From contig NZ_JAJTBG010000015.1 of NCBI RefSeq assembly GCF_021287045.1, forward strand, positions 29,010 to 93,009: a stretch of 64,000 nucleotides of DNA, given 5' to 3'. The position numbers and the translations under genes are program-made. This document shows positions 36,327 through 45,414 of this stretch, in pieces (position 1 is the first letter of the stretch; every line of letters begins with the position of its first letter). The notes beneath the pieces are model-generated. The model ran no database searches. It had not been told where the DNA came from and was given only the letters and a program-made list of their open reading frames with translations. The DNA comes from Oryzomicrobium sp. (GTDB lineage Bacteria > Pseudomonadota > Gammaproteobacteria > Burkholderiales > Rhodocyclaceae).

Positions 36327-36367
36327 CTACATGTAGTGGTCAGCGGCAACGACTTGACTAAATATAG
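36327..36367 (-). promoter_or_regulatory. Paired NrdR-box-like operators of nrdJ
   Basis: CTACATGTAG (36327-36336, within a perfect 12-base palindrome) and CTAAATATAG (36358-36367) match the NrdR consensus CWATATATWG at 8 and 9 of 10 positions. Their centres are 31 bases apart, three helical turns, as is typical for tandem NrdR boxes. The rest of the 36230-36616 spacer shows no gene. Confidence 0.7.
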
Positions 36368-36616
36368 GTTTTTCTGGGCCAGGGGGCAAAGATTATTTGC
36401 AGCCTTGCAACGGCCGGCTTCTGCCCCGTATTGGCAGGGAAAATGCGGGCAACGCGCCTGTCATCGTCAGCGCGCCGGCAGGGAAAAATACCCGGGACGA
36501 ATAGGTTCGGGAGGGAACCATCGGCCCCCGCTTCCATCAGACCGTTTCCGGGAGCGTTCGTGCCGCCCGGGGGGCGGCAAGGGTGGGCTCCGGACGGAAT
36601 GAAAAGGAGCAACACC

Positions 36617-37399
36617 ATGCAACTGAACGGAAAAGTCGCCCTCATCACCGGGGCCGCAAGCGGCATCGGCAAGCGCATCGCCGAGGTCTATGCCCAGGCC
36701 GGCGCCGCCGTGGCCATCGCCGACATCAACCTGGACGCCGCCCGCAAGGCGGCGGACGAGATCGCCGCCGCCGGCGGCAAGGCCATCGGCGTGGCCATGG
36801 ACGTGACCAGCGAGGCGGCGGTGGACGCCGGCACCCAGGCCGTGGTCGATGCCTTCGGCCAGCTTGACATCCTGGTGTCCAACGCCGGCATCCAGATCGT
36901 CGCCCCCCTGGTGGACTACAGCTACGCCGACTGGAAGAAGATGCAGGCCATCCATGTGGACGGGGCTTTCCTCACCACCCGGGCGGCGTTGCGCCACATG
37001 TACCCGGGGGACCGGGGCGGCACGGTGATCTATATGGGCTCGGTCCATTCCCACGAAGCCTCGCCGCTCAAGTCGGCCTACGTGGCCGCCAAGCATGCCC
37101 TGCTCGGCCTGGCCCGGGTGCTGGCCAAGGAAGGGGCGGCCCACAACGTGCGCGCCCACGTGATCTGCCCGGGCTTCGTGCGCACGCCCCTGGTGGACAA
37201 GCAGATTCCCGAACAGGCCCAGGAACTGGGCATCAGCGAAGAGGAAGTGGTGCGCCGGGTGATGCTCGGCGGCACGGTGGACGGGGTGTTCACCACCGTG
37301 GATGATGTGGCCCAGACGGCCCTGTTCCTGGCCGCTTTTCCCAGCGCGGCCCTGACCGGTCAGTCGTTCGTGGTCAGCCACGGCTGGTACATGCAATAA
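36617..37399 (+). CDS. bdhA: 3-hydroxybutyrate dehydrogenase (SDR family)
   Basis: A 260-residue short-chain dehydrogenase. The NAD site is [10 protein letters not shown], then NAG (LVSNAGIQ), catalytic Ser in [11 protein letters not shown] and Tyr-x-x-x-Lys in [35 protein letters not shown] and [16 protein letters not shown] are typical of D-3-hydroxybutyrate dehydrogenases, which convert 3-hydroxybutyrate to acetoacetate in PHB turnover. ATG at 36617 follows AAAAGGAGC. It lies 10 bases before the patatin-like gene, in one likely operon. Confidence 0.9.
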   Translation: MQLNGKVALITGAASGIGKRIAEVYAQAGAAVAIADINLDAARKAADEIAAAGGKAIGVAMDVTSEAAVDAGTQAVVDAFGQLDILVSNAGIQIVAPLVDYSYADWKKMQAIHVDGAFLTTRAALRHMYPGDRGGTVIYMGSVHSHEASPLKSAYVAAKHALLGLARVLAKEGAAHNVRAHVICPGFVRTPLVDKQIPEQAQELGISEEEVVRRVMLGGTVDGVFTTVDDVAQTALFLAAFPSAALTGQSFVVSHGWYMQ

Positions 37400-37409
37400 G
37401 GGAGGCGGC

Positions 37410-38615
37410 ATGGACGCCTGCAGCGACGGCGAACGCTACTACGACAGCCCGGCCCTGCCGGCCGGGCACAGCTACCAGACCGTGGCCCTGGTGCTCCAGG
37501 GCGGCGGCGCCCTGGGGGCCTACCAGGCCGGGGTGTTCGAGGGACTGGCGGCGGCCGGGCTGCAACCGAACTGGGTGGCCGGCATCTCCATCGGCGCCCT
37601 CAATGCGGCGATCATCGCCGGCAACCCGCCGTCCCGGCGGGTCGAACGGTTGCAGGAATTCTGGCAGACCATCTGCCGCCCCCCTTTCTTTCCGCCCACC
37701 CCCCTGGGGCCCCTGGACGTGAAGGATTGGCCGGCCTCCCTGGCAGAGCTGATGAACGGCTGGGAAGCCTGGCGGGCGGTGACCGAGGGGCAGAACGGCT
37801 TCTTCTTGCCGCGCCCGCCCTTCACCGGCGGGCGGGCGCCGGGGCCGGACACGGCCAGTTACTACGACACGGCGCCCCTCAAGGCCACCCTGGAATTCCT
37901 GGTGGATTTCGAGCGCATCAACGATCCCGGCGCCATGCGGGTCTCGGTGGGGGCGGTGAACGTGCGCACCGGCAACTTCGTCTATTTCGACAACACCCGG
38001 GAACGGTTGCGCCCCGAGCATTTCATGGCCTCCGGCGCCCTGCCGCCGGGCTTTCCGGCGGTGGAGATCGACGGCGAGTTCTACTGGGACGGCGGGGTGG
38101 TGTCCAACACCCCCCTCCAGTACGTGCTTGCCACCCCGCCGCGGCGCCATTCCCTGGTGTTCCAGGTGGACCTGTGGAGCGCCCGGGGCGACCTGCCCGC
38201 CGACCTGCCCGAGGTGATGCTGCGCCAGAAGGACATCCAGTATTCGAGCCGCACCCGCACCATCACCGACGCCATGGCGCACATGCAGCGGCAGCGCCGC
38301 CTGCTGCGGGAGCTGATGGAGCTGGTGCCGGAAACCGAGCACCGCAACCCCTGGTACCGGCGCGCCGCGGAAGAAGCCTGCGACCGCTTGTTCAACGTGA
38401 TCCACCTGATCTACCGGGACAAGGCCTGCGAGGGCCACTACAAGGACTACCAGTTCGGCGCCCTCACCATGCGCGAGCACTGGAAGAGCGGCCTGGCCGA
38501 CATCGGCCACACCCTGGACCATCCGGAATGGCTGGAAATGCCCACCCCGGAACAGCCCTTCGTCACCCACGACGTGCATCGGGCCGGGCTACGGCACGAG
38601 GAGCATGGGGGGTGA
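37410..38615 (+). CDS. Patatin-like phospholipase
   Basis: A 401-residue patatin-family protein. The oxyanion loop GGGALGAYQAG, nucleophile elbow GISIGALNAA (G-x-S-x-G) and catalytic Asp in WDGGVVSNTP are all present, so it should be active. The C-terminal third (DUF3734-like; SRTRTITDAMAHMQRQRRLL) is helical. It follows bdhA; this pairing recurs in PHB-producing proteobacteria, suggesting a role in lipid or PHB granule turnover. Its stop overlaps the next start as GTGA. Confidence 0.88.
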   Translation: MDACSDGERYYDSPALPAGHSYQTVALVLQGGGALGAYQAGVFEGLAAAGLQPNWVAGISIGALNAAIIAGNPPSRRVERLQEFWQTICRPPFFPPTPLGPLDVKDWPASLAELMNGWEAWRAVTEGQNGFFLPRPPFTGGRAPGPDTASYYDTAPLKATLEFLVDFERINDPGAMRVSVGAVNVRTGNFVYFDNTRERLRPEHFMASGALPPGFPAVEIDGEFYWDGGVVSNTPLQYVLATPPRRHSLVFQVDLWSARGDLPADLPEVMLRQKDIQYSSRTRTITDAMAHMQRQRRLLRELMELVPETEHRNPWYRRAAEEACDRLFNVIHLIYRDKACEGHYKDYQFGALTMREHWKSGLADIGHTLDHPEWLEMPTPEQPFVTHDVHRAGLRHEEHGG

Positions 38616-39289
38616 AGGGTTGGGGGGCGGGCGGGCCAACAGGGCTGTCGTTCCTGTCGTTCAGGCGGCGGCTTGAGCGGCGGTCCAGGTCGGTGGCCGG
38701 CCCCCGCTTGATTTCCCTGGTTCTCTCCATCTTCTTGGCGGGGGCGGCCTTGCCGTGGCCCGGGCCGGCCCAGGCTCAGGTGCTCTACGAAAAACGAGGG
38801 TCGGGGGGCGCCGTGTTCTCCGACACGCCCCTGCCGGGCGGCCGGCCGGCCCGGGTGCCGCCGGACAACGCGGTCCCGGCCCCGGCACCCCCCGCTCCGG
38901 CGCCGCTCCCGCCCGCCGCGCCGGGGAAAGACGCCGATGCGCCCCGGCCCTTCGCCTACAGCGCCTTCGCCATCGTCTATCCGGAAAACGCCGGCAGCGC
39001 CTCGGCCAACACCGCCGCCTTCGCCGTGCGGCTGCGCATCGAGCCGCCCCTGCGCTTGGACCTGGGCCACACCGTGGCGCTGCGCCTGGATGGGCAGCCG
39101 GTGCCGGGGCGCTATACCCAGGAGGAATTGGTGCTGCCGCCGGAAGCCTTCGGCGATACGGTGGCCCTCAACCGCCGCTATCGGCTGGAGGCGAGCATCC
39201 TGGACCGGGACGGCCGGGTGCTGATCAGCGCCAGCCCGGTGGATTTCTACCTGCGCCTGCCGCCGCCGCTCCGGCAACCCCGCCGCTAG
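38612..39289 (+). CDS. DUF4124-domain secreted protein
   Basis: About 225 residues from the GTG at 38612, which overlaps the patatin stop and has AGGAG 8 bases upstream. A GTG at 38693 is the alternative and lies directly before the hydrophobic signal (LISLVLSIFLAGAAL ending GPAQAQ). The mature part begins with a DUF4124-like strand set (VLYEKRGSGGAVFSDTPLPG), then a Pro/Ala-rich linker and a beta-rich C-terminal domain (VALRLDGQPVPGRYTQ, SPVDFYLRLPPP). Probably periplasmic. Function unknown. Confidence 0.7.
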   Translation: MKGWGAGGPTGLSFLSFRRRLERRSRSVAGPRLISLVLSIFLAGAALPWPGPAQAQVLYEKRGSGGAVFSDTPLPGGRPARVPPDNAVPAPAPPAPAPLPPAAPGKDADAPRPFAYSAFAIVYPENAGSASANTAAFAVRLRIEPPLRLDLGHTVALRLDGQPVPGRYTQEELVLPPEAFGDTVALNRRYRLEASILDRDGRVLISASPVDFYLRLPPPLRQPRR

Positions 39290-39651
39290 CCGGGGGGCGC
39301 AAGCCACCCGGGGTAGCGCGATAAGACGGCCAGGCGCCCGACCGACGGGGAGGCGGGGCCGTAGGGGCGTTGGGCGGCTGTCGCGCCGCCCCTGCTGTCG
39401 TGACGCCACCCCGCGATGTATTAATTTTATTCATGTATTCCGGTGACGGAAACGTGAAACTCGGCGACTGGCGCGGACCTTCGTTTTTCCGTCAGCCGGT
39501 TACTTGAATATTTTTAATATATTGCCCGGTGCGTGTGGCTGGCGCGGCTCGCCTTCGCCGACGGCCGGTAACGCCCGGGTCGGCCTTCGGGTGCGAGGCG
39601 GGGGATCAGGCGGAGGGTCAGGAGATGCCCGAGGCGGGGCGCGACCGGGCG
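39290..39651. other. Gene-free convergent spacer
   Basis: Separates the ends of the DUF4124 gene and hpnE. It holds one GC-rich hairpin (GGGCGGC 39372-39378 with GCCGCCC 39385-39391, no T tail) and an AT-rich stretch around 39418-39525. No gene seen. Confidence 0.5.
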
Positions 39652-41004
39652 TCAGCCGTTTTCCCGCGCCGTTCCCAGCACCGCCGCGGCGGCGCGCCGG
39701 CCGGAGCGCACCGCGCCTTCCAGGGTGGCGGGCCAGGGCGCCCAGGTCCAGTCCCCGGCCAGGTGCAGGCCCGGCGCCAGGGTGATGGCCGCCGGGCGGC
39801 CCAGGCCGGCGCTGGCGGCGAAGGTGGCCCGGGCCTCGACGATGCGCTTGTGCCAGGCGAGGGGCGGCGCGTCGCGCAGCGGCGCCTTTTGGCCGGCAGC
39901 GCGCAGGTAGGGGCGAACGTGGGCCAGCAGGCGCTGGGCCAGTTCCGCCTCGGGCAGGGCCTGCCAGGGGCCCCGGGCGGAAATGACGCAGGCCAGCACG
40001 CCCGGGTTGCCCGCCGCGCCCCGGTCGAACACCCAGGCCGGGCTGTCGCCCGGGGCCGGGCCGTCGATCTGGACGATGGGGCGGGCTAGCCCGATGCCGG
40101 GGGGCAGCCCCAGGTACACCGTGGCGATGGGCTCGTAGCGGTAGCCGGCGAGCAGGTCCCGGGTGGCCTGGGCGGCGGGGATGTCGGGCAGCAGGGCCGA
40201 CGCGTGCTGGGGGGCCACCGCCAGCACCACCTGGCGGGCCTCGATGGTTTCTTGGGCGGCGCCGTCCAGTTCGATGCTCCAGCCGGCCACGGCCGGCACC
40301 AGGCTTTTCACCCGGGCCGAGGTGCGCACCGCGCCGCCTCGGGCGGCGATCCAGGCGGCGGCGGGGCCGGGGAAGACGGCGGAGAGATCGGCGGCGGCCA
40401 CCAGGTAGTCGGTGGCGCCGGGGATGCGGGCGCCGGCCCCCAGGGAATCCCCCAGCACCCGGGCGAAGACGGCCATGGAGGCGGCCTCCAGGGGGGTGTT
40501 GAGGGCGGCCAGGCACAGGGGGGCGTAGAGGCGCCGGGCCAGTACGCCGCCGGCCAGGCCGGTGGCGGCGAGCCAGTCGGCCACGGTCTGTTCCGGCGGG
40601 GCGCTCCAGCCGGCGGCCTCCAGGGCTTTCATGGCGCGCACGGCGCGGAATTTTTCGCCCCAGCCGGCGCCCCGGGCCAGCAGCAGGCCGGCGGCCACGT
40701 CCAGGGGCGGCGGCAGGGGAGGGAGGGCGAGGCGCAGTTCCGGCGATGCGACGAACAGCCGGTGGCGGGTGAGCAGGGCGTCCGGATCGGCGCCGACCCG
40801 GCGCATCAGCGCCAGGGTATCGGTGTAGGCGCCGATCAACAGGTGCTGGCCGTTGTCCAGGCGCTGGCCGTCCACGGCCACGCCCCGGGCCCTGCCGCCC
40901 GGCTGGCGGGCCGCTTCGAGCACCAGGGGGCGCTCCCCGGCAGCGGCCAAATCCACCGCGCAGGCCAGGCCGGCCCAGCCGGCACCGATGACGGCGACGC
41001 TCAT
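39652..41004 (-). CDS. hpnE: Hydroxysqualene dehydroxylase HpnE
   Basis: A 450-residue FAD-dependent amine-oxidase/desaturase-type protein. The dinucleotide motif is VIGAGWAGLACAVDLAAAG, followed by GGRARG. The C-terminal FAD contact is LHLAGDWTWAPWPATLEGAVRSG. It removes the hydroxyl of hydroxysqualene to give squalene, third step of the HpnCDE route. Located 49 bases after hpnD in the hpnCDE operon. Confidence 0.92.
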   Translation of the reverse strand: MSVAVIGAGWAGLACAVDLAAAGERPLVLEAARQPGGRARGVAVDGQRLDNGQHLLIGAYTDTLALMRRVGADPDALLTRHRLFVASPELRLALPPLPPPLDVAAGLLLARGAGWGEKFRAVRAMKALEAAGWSAPPEQTVADWLAATGLAGGVLARRLYAPLCLAALNTPLEAASMAVFARVLGDSLGAGARIPGATDYLVAAADLSAVFPGPAAAWIAARGGAVRTSARVKSLVPAVAGWSIELDGAAQETIEARQVVLAVAPQHASALLPDIPAAQATRDLLAGYRYEPIATVYLGLPPGIGLARPIVQIDGPAPGDSPAWVFDRGAAGNPGVLACVISARGPWQALPEAELAQRLLAHVRPYLRAAGQKAPLRDAPPLAWHKRIVEARATFAASAGLGRPAAITLAPGLHLAGDWTWAPWPATLEGAVRSGRRAAAAVLGTARENG

Positions 41005-41053
41005 GCGAACAACGGGGAAGATGATCGGGAAAGGGCGCGGGCCATGGCCGGCC

Positions 41054-41887
41054 TCAGCTGCGCAGCCAGACCTTGAAGGCCAGCCACAGCTTGCGGGTGG
41101 GGGGCAGGGAGGTCCGGTGGGTGAGCACCCGGCAGCCGTCCCGCTCGATCTCGGTGAGCAGGGTCTGGTAGATCTCGGCCATCATCAGCCCGGGGCGCTG
41201 GGACTTGCGGTCGGCCGCCGGCAGGTGGGCCAGGGCCTGGGCGTAGTACTGGCGGGCGCGCTCGATCTGGAAGCGCATCAGGGCCTGGAAGTTGTCGCTC
41301 TGGCGCGATTCCAGGATGTCCTTGGCCGGCACGTTGAAGCGTTGCAGCTCGTCGATGGGCAGGTAGATGCGGCCGCGCCGGGCGTCCTCGCCCACGTCGC
41401 GGATGATGTTGGTGAGCTGGAAGGCCATGCCCAGATCGTGGGCGTACTTTTGCGTGCGCGGGTCGGTGCTGCCGAAGATTTCGGCGGCGAGCAGGCCGAC
41501 CACGCTGGCGACCCGGTAGCAGTACAGGGACAGGCCCTTGAAATCCAGGTAGCGGGTCTGGGTCAGGTCCATCTCCATGCCGTCGATGATCTCCAGCAGC
41601 TGCTCCTGGGGCAGGTTGAAGCGCGGCAGCACGTCCTTGAGGGCCTGGGTCACCGGATGGGTGGGCTGGCCGGCGTAGAGGGCGGCCACCTCGCGGCGCC
41701 ACCAGGCGAGCTTGGTGGCGGCCAGGGCGCTGTCGTGGCACTCGTCCACCACGTCGTCCACCTCGCGGCAGAAGGCGTAGAGGGCCATGATCGCCTGGCG
41801 CTTCTCCAGCGGCAGGAAGAGGAAGCTGTAATAGAAGGACGAGCCGCTCTTGGCGGTTTTATCGCGGCAGTAGTCGTGGGGATTCAT
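41054..41887 (-). CDS. hpnD: Presqualene diphosphate synthase HpnD
   Basis: A 277-residue trans-isoprenyl diphosphate synthase-like protein. The two Asp-rich Mg2+ motifs are REVDDVVDE near residue 42 and RDVGEDARRGR near 165. SGSSFYYSFLFLP at the N-terminus and YCYRVASVVGLLA are squalene/phytoene synthase blocks. It condenses two farnesyl diphosphates to presqualene diphosphate. It overlaps the end of hpnC by 4 bases (ATGA). Confidence 0.92.
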   Translation of the reverse strand: MNPHDYCRDKTAKSGSSFYYSFLFLPLEKRQAIMALYAFCREVDDVVDECHDSALAATKLAWWRREVAALYAGQPTHPVTQALKDVLPRFNLPQEQLLEIIDGMEMDLTQTRYLDFKGLSLYCYRVASVVGLLAAEIFGSTDPRTQKYAHDLGMAFQLTNIIRDVGEDARRGRIYLPIDELQRFNVPAKDILESRQSDNFQALMRFQIERARQYYAQALAHLPAADRKSQRPGLMMAEIYQTLLTEIERDGCRVLTHRTSLPPTRKLWLAFKVWLRS

Positions 41888-42723
41888 CGCAGCAGAGCGG
41901 TGGTGATGAGGCGGAGCCAGTCGCCGGCCCCGAGGGTGGGGCGGCGGGCGAACACGTCGTAGGAACGGGCCTGGATTTTATCGAGAATGCGCTCGCCCCC
42001 GGCCACCGTCAGGGCGATTTCCCACTTGAGCCGGCCGGAAAGGGCGCCGAGCAGGGGGCGGCCGGCGTCGAACAGGGCTCGGGTGCGCTCGACCTGGAAG
42101 GCGAGCAGGGCGCAAAAGCGCTCGTCGGCCACGCCCCGGGCCAGGTCGGCCTCGGCGACGCCGAAGCGGGCCATGTCTTCCTGGGGCAGGTAGATGCGGC
42201 CAGTGGTCTCGCCGTAGCGGTTCTTCTGCCAGTCGATGCCAACGTCCTGCCAGAAATTGGTCAGTTGCAAGGCGGTGCAGATGGCGTCGGACTGGGCCAG
42301 GTGCTCGGGCTCGGTGCGGCCGGACAGGTGCAGCACCAGCCGGCCCACCGGGTTGGCGGAGCGGCGGCAGTAATCGAGCAGGCTGGCGTAGTCGGCGTAG
42401 CGGGGCGTCACCACGTCCTGGGCGAAGGCCGAAAGCAGGTCGCGCAGGGGCTGGAGCGGCAGGCCGTGGGCGGCGACGGCCTCGGCCAGGGGGACGAAGA
42501 TCGGCGCCAGATCGGCGGGCGCCGCCTCGCCTCGTTCCAGTTGGGTGAGGGCGGCATCGAGCCGGGCCAGCTCGGCCAGACGCGGCGCCGCCGGGGCGTC
42601 GCCCTCGTCGGCCACGTCGTCGGCGTAGCGGGCGAAGCGGTAGATGGCCTCGATGGGCCGGCGCAGACGGCGCGGCACCAGCAGGGAGGCGACGGGAAAG
42701 TTTTCGTAGTGGTCGACCGGCAT
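41884..42723 (-). CDS. hpnC: Hydroxysqualene synthase HpnC
   Basis: A 279-residue squalene/phytoene-synthase family protein with DDVADE (residues about 35-40) and WQDVGIDWQKNRYGE as its second metal-binding region. ENFPVASLLVPRRLRRPIEAIYRFAR at the N-terminus is typical for HpnC. It converts presqualene diphosphate to hydroxysqualene. The ATG at 42723 is preferred on homology; the open frame continues upstream without a convincing ribosome site. First gene of hpnCDE; squalene-hopene cyclase is not in the window. Confidence 0.9.
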   Translation of the reverse strand: MPVDHYENFPVASLLVPRRLRRPIEAIYRFARYADDVADEGDAPAAPRLAELARLDAALTQLERGEAAPADLAPIFVPLAEAVAAHGLPLQPLRDLLSAFAQDVVTPRYADYASLLDYCRRSANPVGRLVLHLSGRTEPEHLAQSDAICTALQLTNFWQDVGIDWQKNRYGETTGRIYLPQEDMARFGVAEADLARGVADERFCALLAFQVERTRALFDAGRPLLGALSGRLKWEIALTVAGGERILDKIQARSYDVFARRPTLGAGDWLRLITTALLR

Positions 42724-42921
42724 GGAGGCGGGTGCCGGATACGGCCGGCGCACTGGGAGTGCGGCGGCTCCGGCGCCATGTCTTCTTTTATGGTTTCGTG
42801 GCGGCGGCTGACAGTATAGGGGGCAGTCGGTTAAAATGGCAGGCTTGCTCCCGCGAACGGCCCATGGCCGGCGGCGGGCAAGCGCGCCGCGTGCAACGCG
42901 CGGCGCAGGCCGTTCGGCCAT

Positions 42922-43006
42922 GCCCGGTTGGTGAAATTGGTAGACACGCGGGATTTAGGTTCCCGTGCCGAAAGGCGTGAGGGTTCGAGTCCCTTGCCGG
43001 GCACCA
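42922..43006 (+). tRNA. tRNA-Leu (UAG)
   Basis: An 85-base class II tRNA. The acceptor GCCCGGT pairs with GCCGGGC, and the anticodon stem-loop is CGGGA-TTTAGGT-TCCCG, giving anticodon TAG. A variable arm (GCCGAAAGGC) and T-loop GTTCGAGTC follow, and CCA is encoded at 43004-43006. Confidence 0.97.
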
Positions 43007-43235
43007 TCTGCAACGCTTCCTCAAGACCCCGATTGTTCGGCTGCTGCCGGCGCTTCGCTCCCGGTCCGCTCGTGGGCGCCATGGCTTTCCCGGAATGCGT
43101 CAAATTGCGGATTTTGCCGCCGCTGGCGGCATCCTGGCGCTGCTGCGCCGTTTTCCCCTGTTTGGGTCAATATTTACGGTCGATACGCTATCCGCGTGCC
43201 GTACTGCAACGCTCTCTCAGCAGCTTGTAAGCGCA

Positions 43236-43718
43236 TCAACTCGAAGCATGATCCAAGCGTGACTTAATGTATTTCAGCATGTCTTCGGCAGACACGTTTG
43301 AATTGGCCGGAAGAAGTATCCAGAACGGATTAAGGAACGTTGCTTGCCTTGGAAGTAGCCTTATTGCGGGCTCTGCCGTGCTATTTCGCCTCCCCAGTGG
43401 GCGAGATAACGGTGCGAAATCAAATAACTCAGCATTTTTCACCGCTGACCAAGGAATAGTCTTTGGTTTGAAAAGTCCAGGCAATTCCAACCCTCGTTCG
43501 TTGATTATGTAAGCCGGCTTTCTTGTGATACACCTAAATATCACCTTGGCAGCACCGAAAATCGTTACAGCGGCCAGAAAAAACGCCGGGACACGGACTA
43601 AGAGAGGAAAGGCATTAGTCCATCCGATAAATGCAAAAAATGGAGCCAAGGTCGTCGCCGCAACCAGATGTTTTATGGTGGTCAAACCCGACAGACGAAC
43701 CTCGACACGATTTGTCAT
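43236..43718 (-). CDS. Small membrane protein, STM3941-like, in low-G+C DNA
   Basis: A 160-residue protein. Two hydrophobic segments (VAATTLAPFFAFIGW; LLVRVPAFFLAAVTIFGAA) are followed by a soluble part with KPAYIINERGLELPGLFKPKTIPWSAV, resembling the STM3941 family of uncharacterised membrane proteins. The DNA is much richer in A and T than the surroundings and lies next to tRNA-Leu, so horizontal acquisition is plausible. Function unknown. Confidence 0.7.
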   Translation of the reverse strand: MTNRVEVRLSGLTTIKHLVAATTLAPFFAFIGWTNAFPLLVRVPAFFLAAVTIFGAAKVIFRCITRKPAYIINERGLELPGLFKPKTIPWSAVKNAELFDFAPLSRPLGRRNSTAEPAIRLLPRQATFLNPFWILLPANSNVSAEDMLKYIKSRLDHASS

Positions 43719-43880
43719 TTATTTACGCAAGCTGGGATGGTTGATTTGCTATGCATCGTGCTGAATTTCAAAGTACGAGGCAATCTTGGAGGCTCGCTTC
43801 AGCCCTGATTCACAAGGATTCGGCCTTTCTGCAATGCTGCGGCGCGCAGAAAGAAACCAACCGCAAATTGCGGATACCCC

Positions 43881-44864
43881 CTATTTCTCCCCATCTTCCA
43901 GATTGTCCGCCGCGCGCGCCGCCGGGCTTCCCGGGCGGGCGCCGATGTGGCGGCCGCAGTCGCTCAGCAGGCGGCGGATCCAGCGGTGGCCGGGGGAGTG
44001 GTGGTTGCGGTCGTGCCACAGTTGGTAGAAGCGCATCGGTGGGAAGTCGATGGGGGAGGGCAGGATGGTCAGGGGCAGCAGGTCGGCGTAGAAGCGGGCG
44101 AAGTGGCGGGTGGTGGTGAACACCAGGTCGGTGTTCTGTAGCAGGTAGGGGGCGGCGGTGAACGACTGGACCACTACCCGCTCGTCCCGGGCGATGCGCA
44201 TCGAGGCCAGCACGCTGTCGATCACGCCGCGCTGGCTGAGGGAGTAGGGCAGGGGCACCACGTGGGCGGCCCGGTGGTAGTCCTCCTTGGTCATGCCCTT
44301 GCGCGCCAGGGGGTGGGTGGCGGCGACCAGGCAGACGATCTCGTCTTCGAGCAGCATGGACAGGTGCATGCGCTCGGGGGGCTCGGGCCAGTTGCCGATC
44401 ACCAGGTCCAGGGTGCCTTCGGCCAGGGAACGTTCGAAGTCGAAATCGGGCCCCAGGGAGTGGAGGGTCAGCCGGGCCTGGGGCGCCTCCCGGCGAAAGC
44501 GCTCGGCCACCGAGGCGACGAATACCGGGGCCAGGTAGTCCGGGGCGCCGATGCGGAAATCCTGGCGGCTGACGTGGGGATCGAAGGATTCGGGAGCGCC
44601 GGTCATGCGCTCGATTTCGGCCAGGGCGCTCTTGGCGTGGGAGAACAGGGTCAGGGCCCGCTCGGTGGGAACCATGCCGCCTTTGTCGCGCACCAGCAGG
44701 GGGTCGCCGAGGATTTCGCGCAGGCGCTTCAGGGAGGCGCTGATGGCGGGCTGGGACTGGTTCATGCGCAGGGCCGTGCGCGACACGCTGCGTTCGGTGA
44801 CGAGCAGGCAGAACACCCGCAGCAGGTAGGTGTCGAGCGGGTCGTCGCTGCGCCGGAGCGTCAT
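43881..44864 (-). CDS. LysR-family regulator of the urate pathway
   Basis: A 327-residue LysR protein. The N-terminal helix-turn-helix is VTERSVSRTALRMNQSQPAISASLKRLREIL; the C-terminal effector domain starts near FRIGAPDYLAPVF. It is divergent from uraH with a perfect inverted repeat between, so it probably senses a purine intermediate and controls uraH-puuD onward. ATG at 44864. The C-terminus ends in a 20-residue tail (ARPGSPAARAADNLEDGEK) beyond the usual LysR end. Confidence 0.85.
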   Translation of the reverse strand: MTLRRSDDPLDTYLLRVFCLLVTERSVSRTALRMNQSQPAISASLKRLREILGDPLLVRDKGGMVPTERALTLFSHAKSALAEIERMTGAPESFDPHVSRQDFRIGAPDYLAPVFVASVAERFRREAPQARLTLHSLGPDFDFERSLAEGTLDLVIGNWPEPPERMHLSMLLEDEIVCLVAATHPLARKGMTKEDYHRAAHVVPLPYSLSQRGVIDSVLASMRIARDERVVVQSFTAAPYLLQNTDLVFTTTRHFARFYADLLPLTILPSPIDFPPMRFYQLWHDRNHHSPGHRWIRRLLSDCGRHIGARPGSPAARAADNLEDGEK

Positions 44865-44934
44865 CGTGTCTGCCTCTGTCCAAGGGCGTGGGCGCCTGGG
44901 TGGGCCCCGTTCAAAGATAAGGTAAATCGTATAC

Positions 44935-44998
44935 CGCTTATAAGGATATAAGCGTTCCGATAAGAGCGATCGATCTTACACTGGATTCGTTCCGATAA
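44935..44998. promoter_or_regulatory. LysR-type operator and direct repeats between the regulator and uraH
   Basis: CGCTTATA (44935-44942) and TATAAGCG (44947-44954) form a perfect inverted repeat around AGGA. An 11-base direct repeat CGTTCCGATAA occurs at 44953-44963 and 44988-44998. The set lies in the LysR-uraH divergent spacer. Confidence 0.6.
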
Positions 44999-45020
44999 CT
45001 TCAATACAGAGGAGACAGCC

Positions 45021-45371
45021 ATGGGACGACTGACCACCCATGTTCTCGACACCGCGTCCGGCAAGCCCGGCGCCGGCATCGCCGTGTCCGTGTTCCGCCT
45101 GGACGGCGGGCGCCGCCAGGTGGCCGAGACCGTGACCAACGCCGACGGCCGCTGCGACCGGCCCCTGCTCGAAGGCGAAGCCCTGGAACGGGGCCGCTAC
45201 GAGATCGTCTTTGCCGTGGAGGACTACTTCCGCGCCCAGGGCACGGCCCTGCCCGAGCCGGCCTTTGTCGGCGAGGTGGTGCTGCGCTTCGGCGTGGCCG
45301 AACCCGGCCAGCACTACCACGTGCCCCTCCTGGTGTCCCCCTGGAGCTACTCCACCTACCGCGGCAGCTGA
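45021..45371 (+). CDS. uraH: 5-hydroxyisourate hydrolase
   Basis: A 116-residue transthyretin-related protein. The signatures are LTTHVLDTASGKPG at the N-terminus (catalytic His), HYHVPLLVSPWSYSTYRGS at the C-terminus (the YRGS tetrapeptide). It hydrolyses 5-hydroxyisourate to OHCU. No signal peptide. First gene of the urate operon. Confidence 0.94.
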   Translation: MGRLTTHVLDTASGKPGAGIAVSVFRLDGGRRQVAETVTNADGRCDRPLLEGEALERGRYEIVFAVEDYFRAQGTALPEPAFVGEVVLRFGVAEPGQHYHVPLLVSPWSYSTYRGS

Positions 45372-45414
45372 CCCGGCCCCGTCGCCTTCCTTTTCCGAAC
45401 CGGATTACTGAATC

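Noticed and set aside
43007-43880. Integrated prophage or integrative element at tRNA-Leu
   Set aside because: No integrase, no repeated tRNA end found, and only one small gene.
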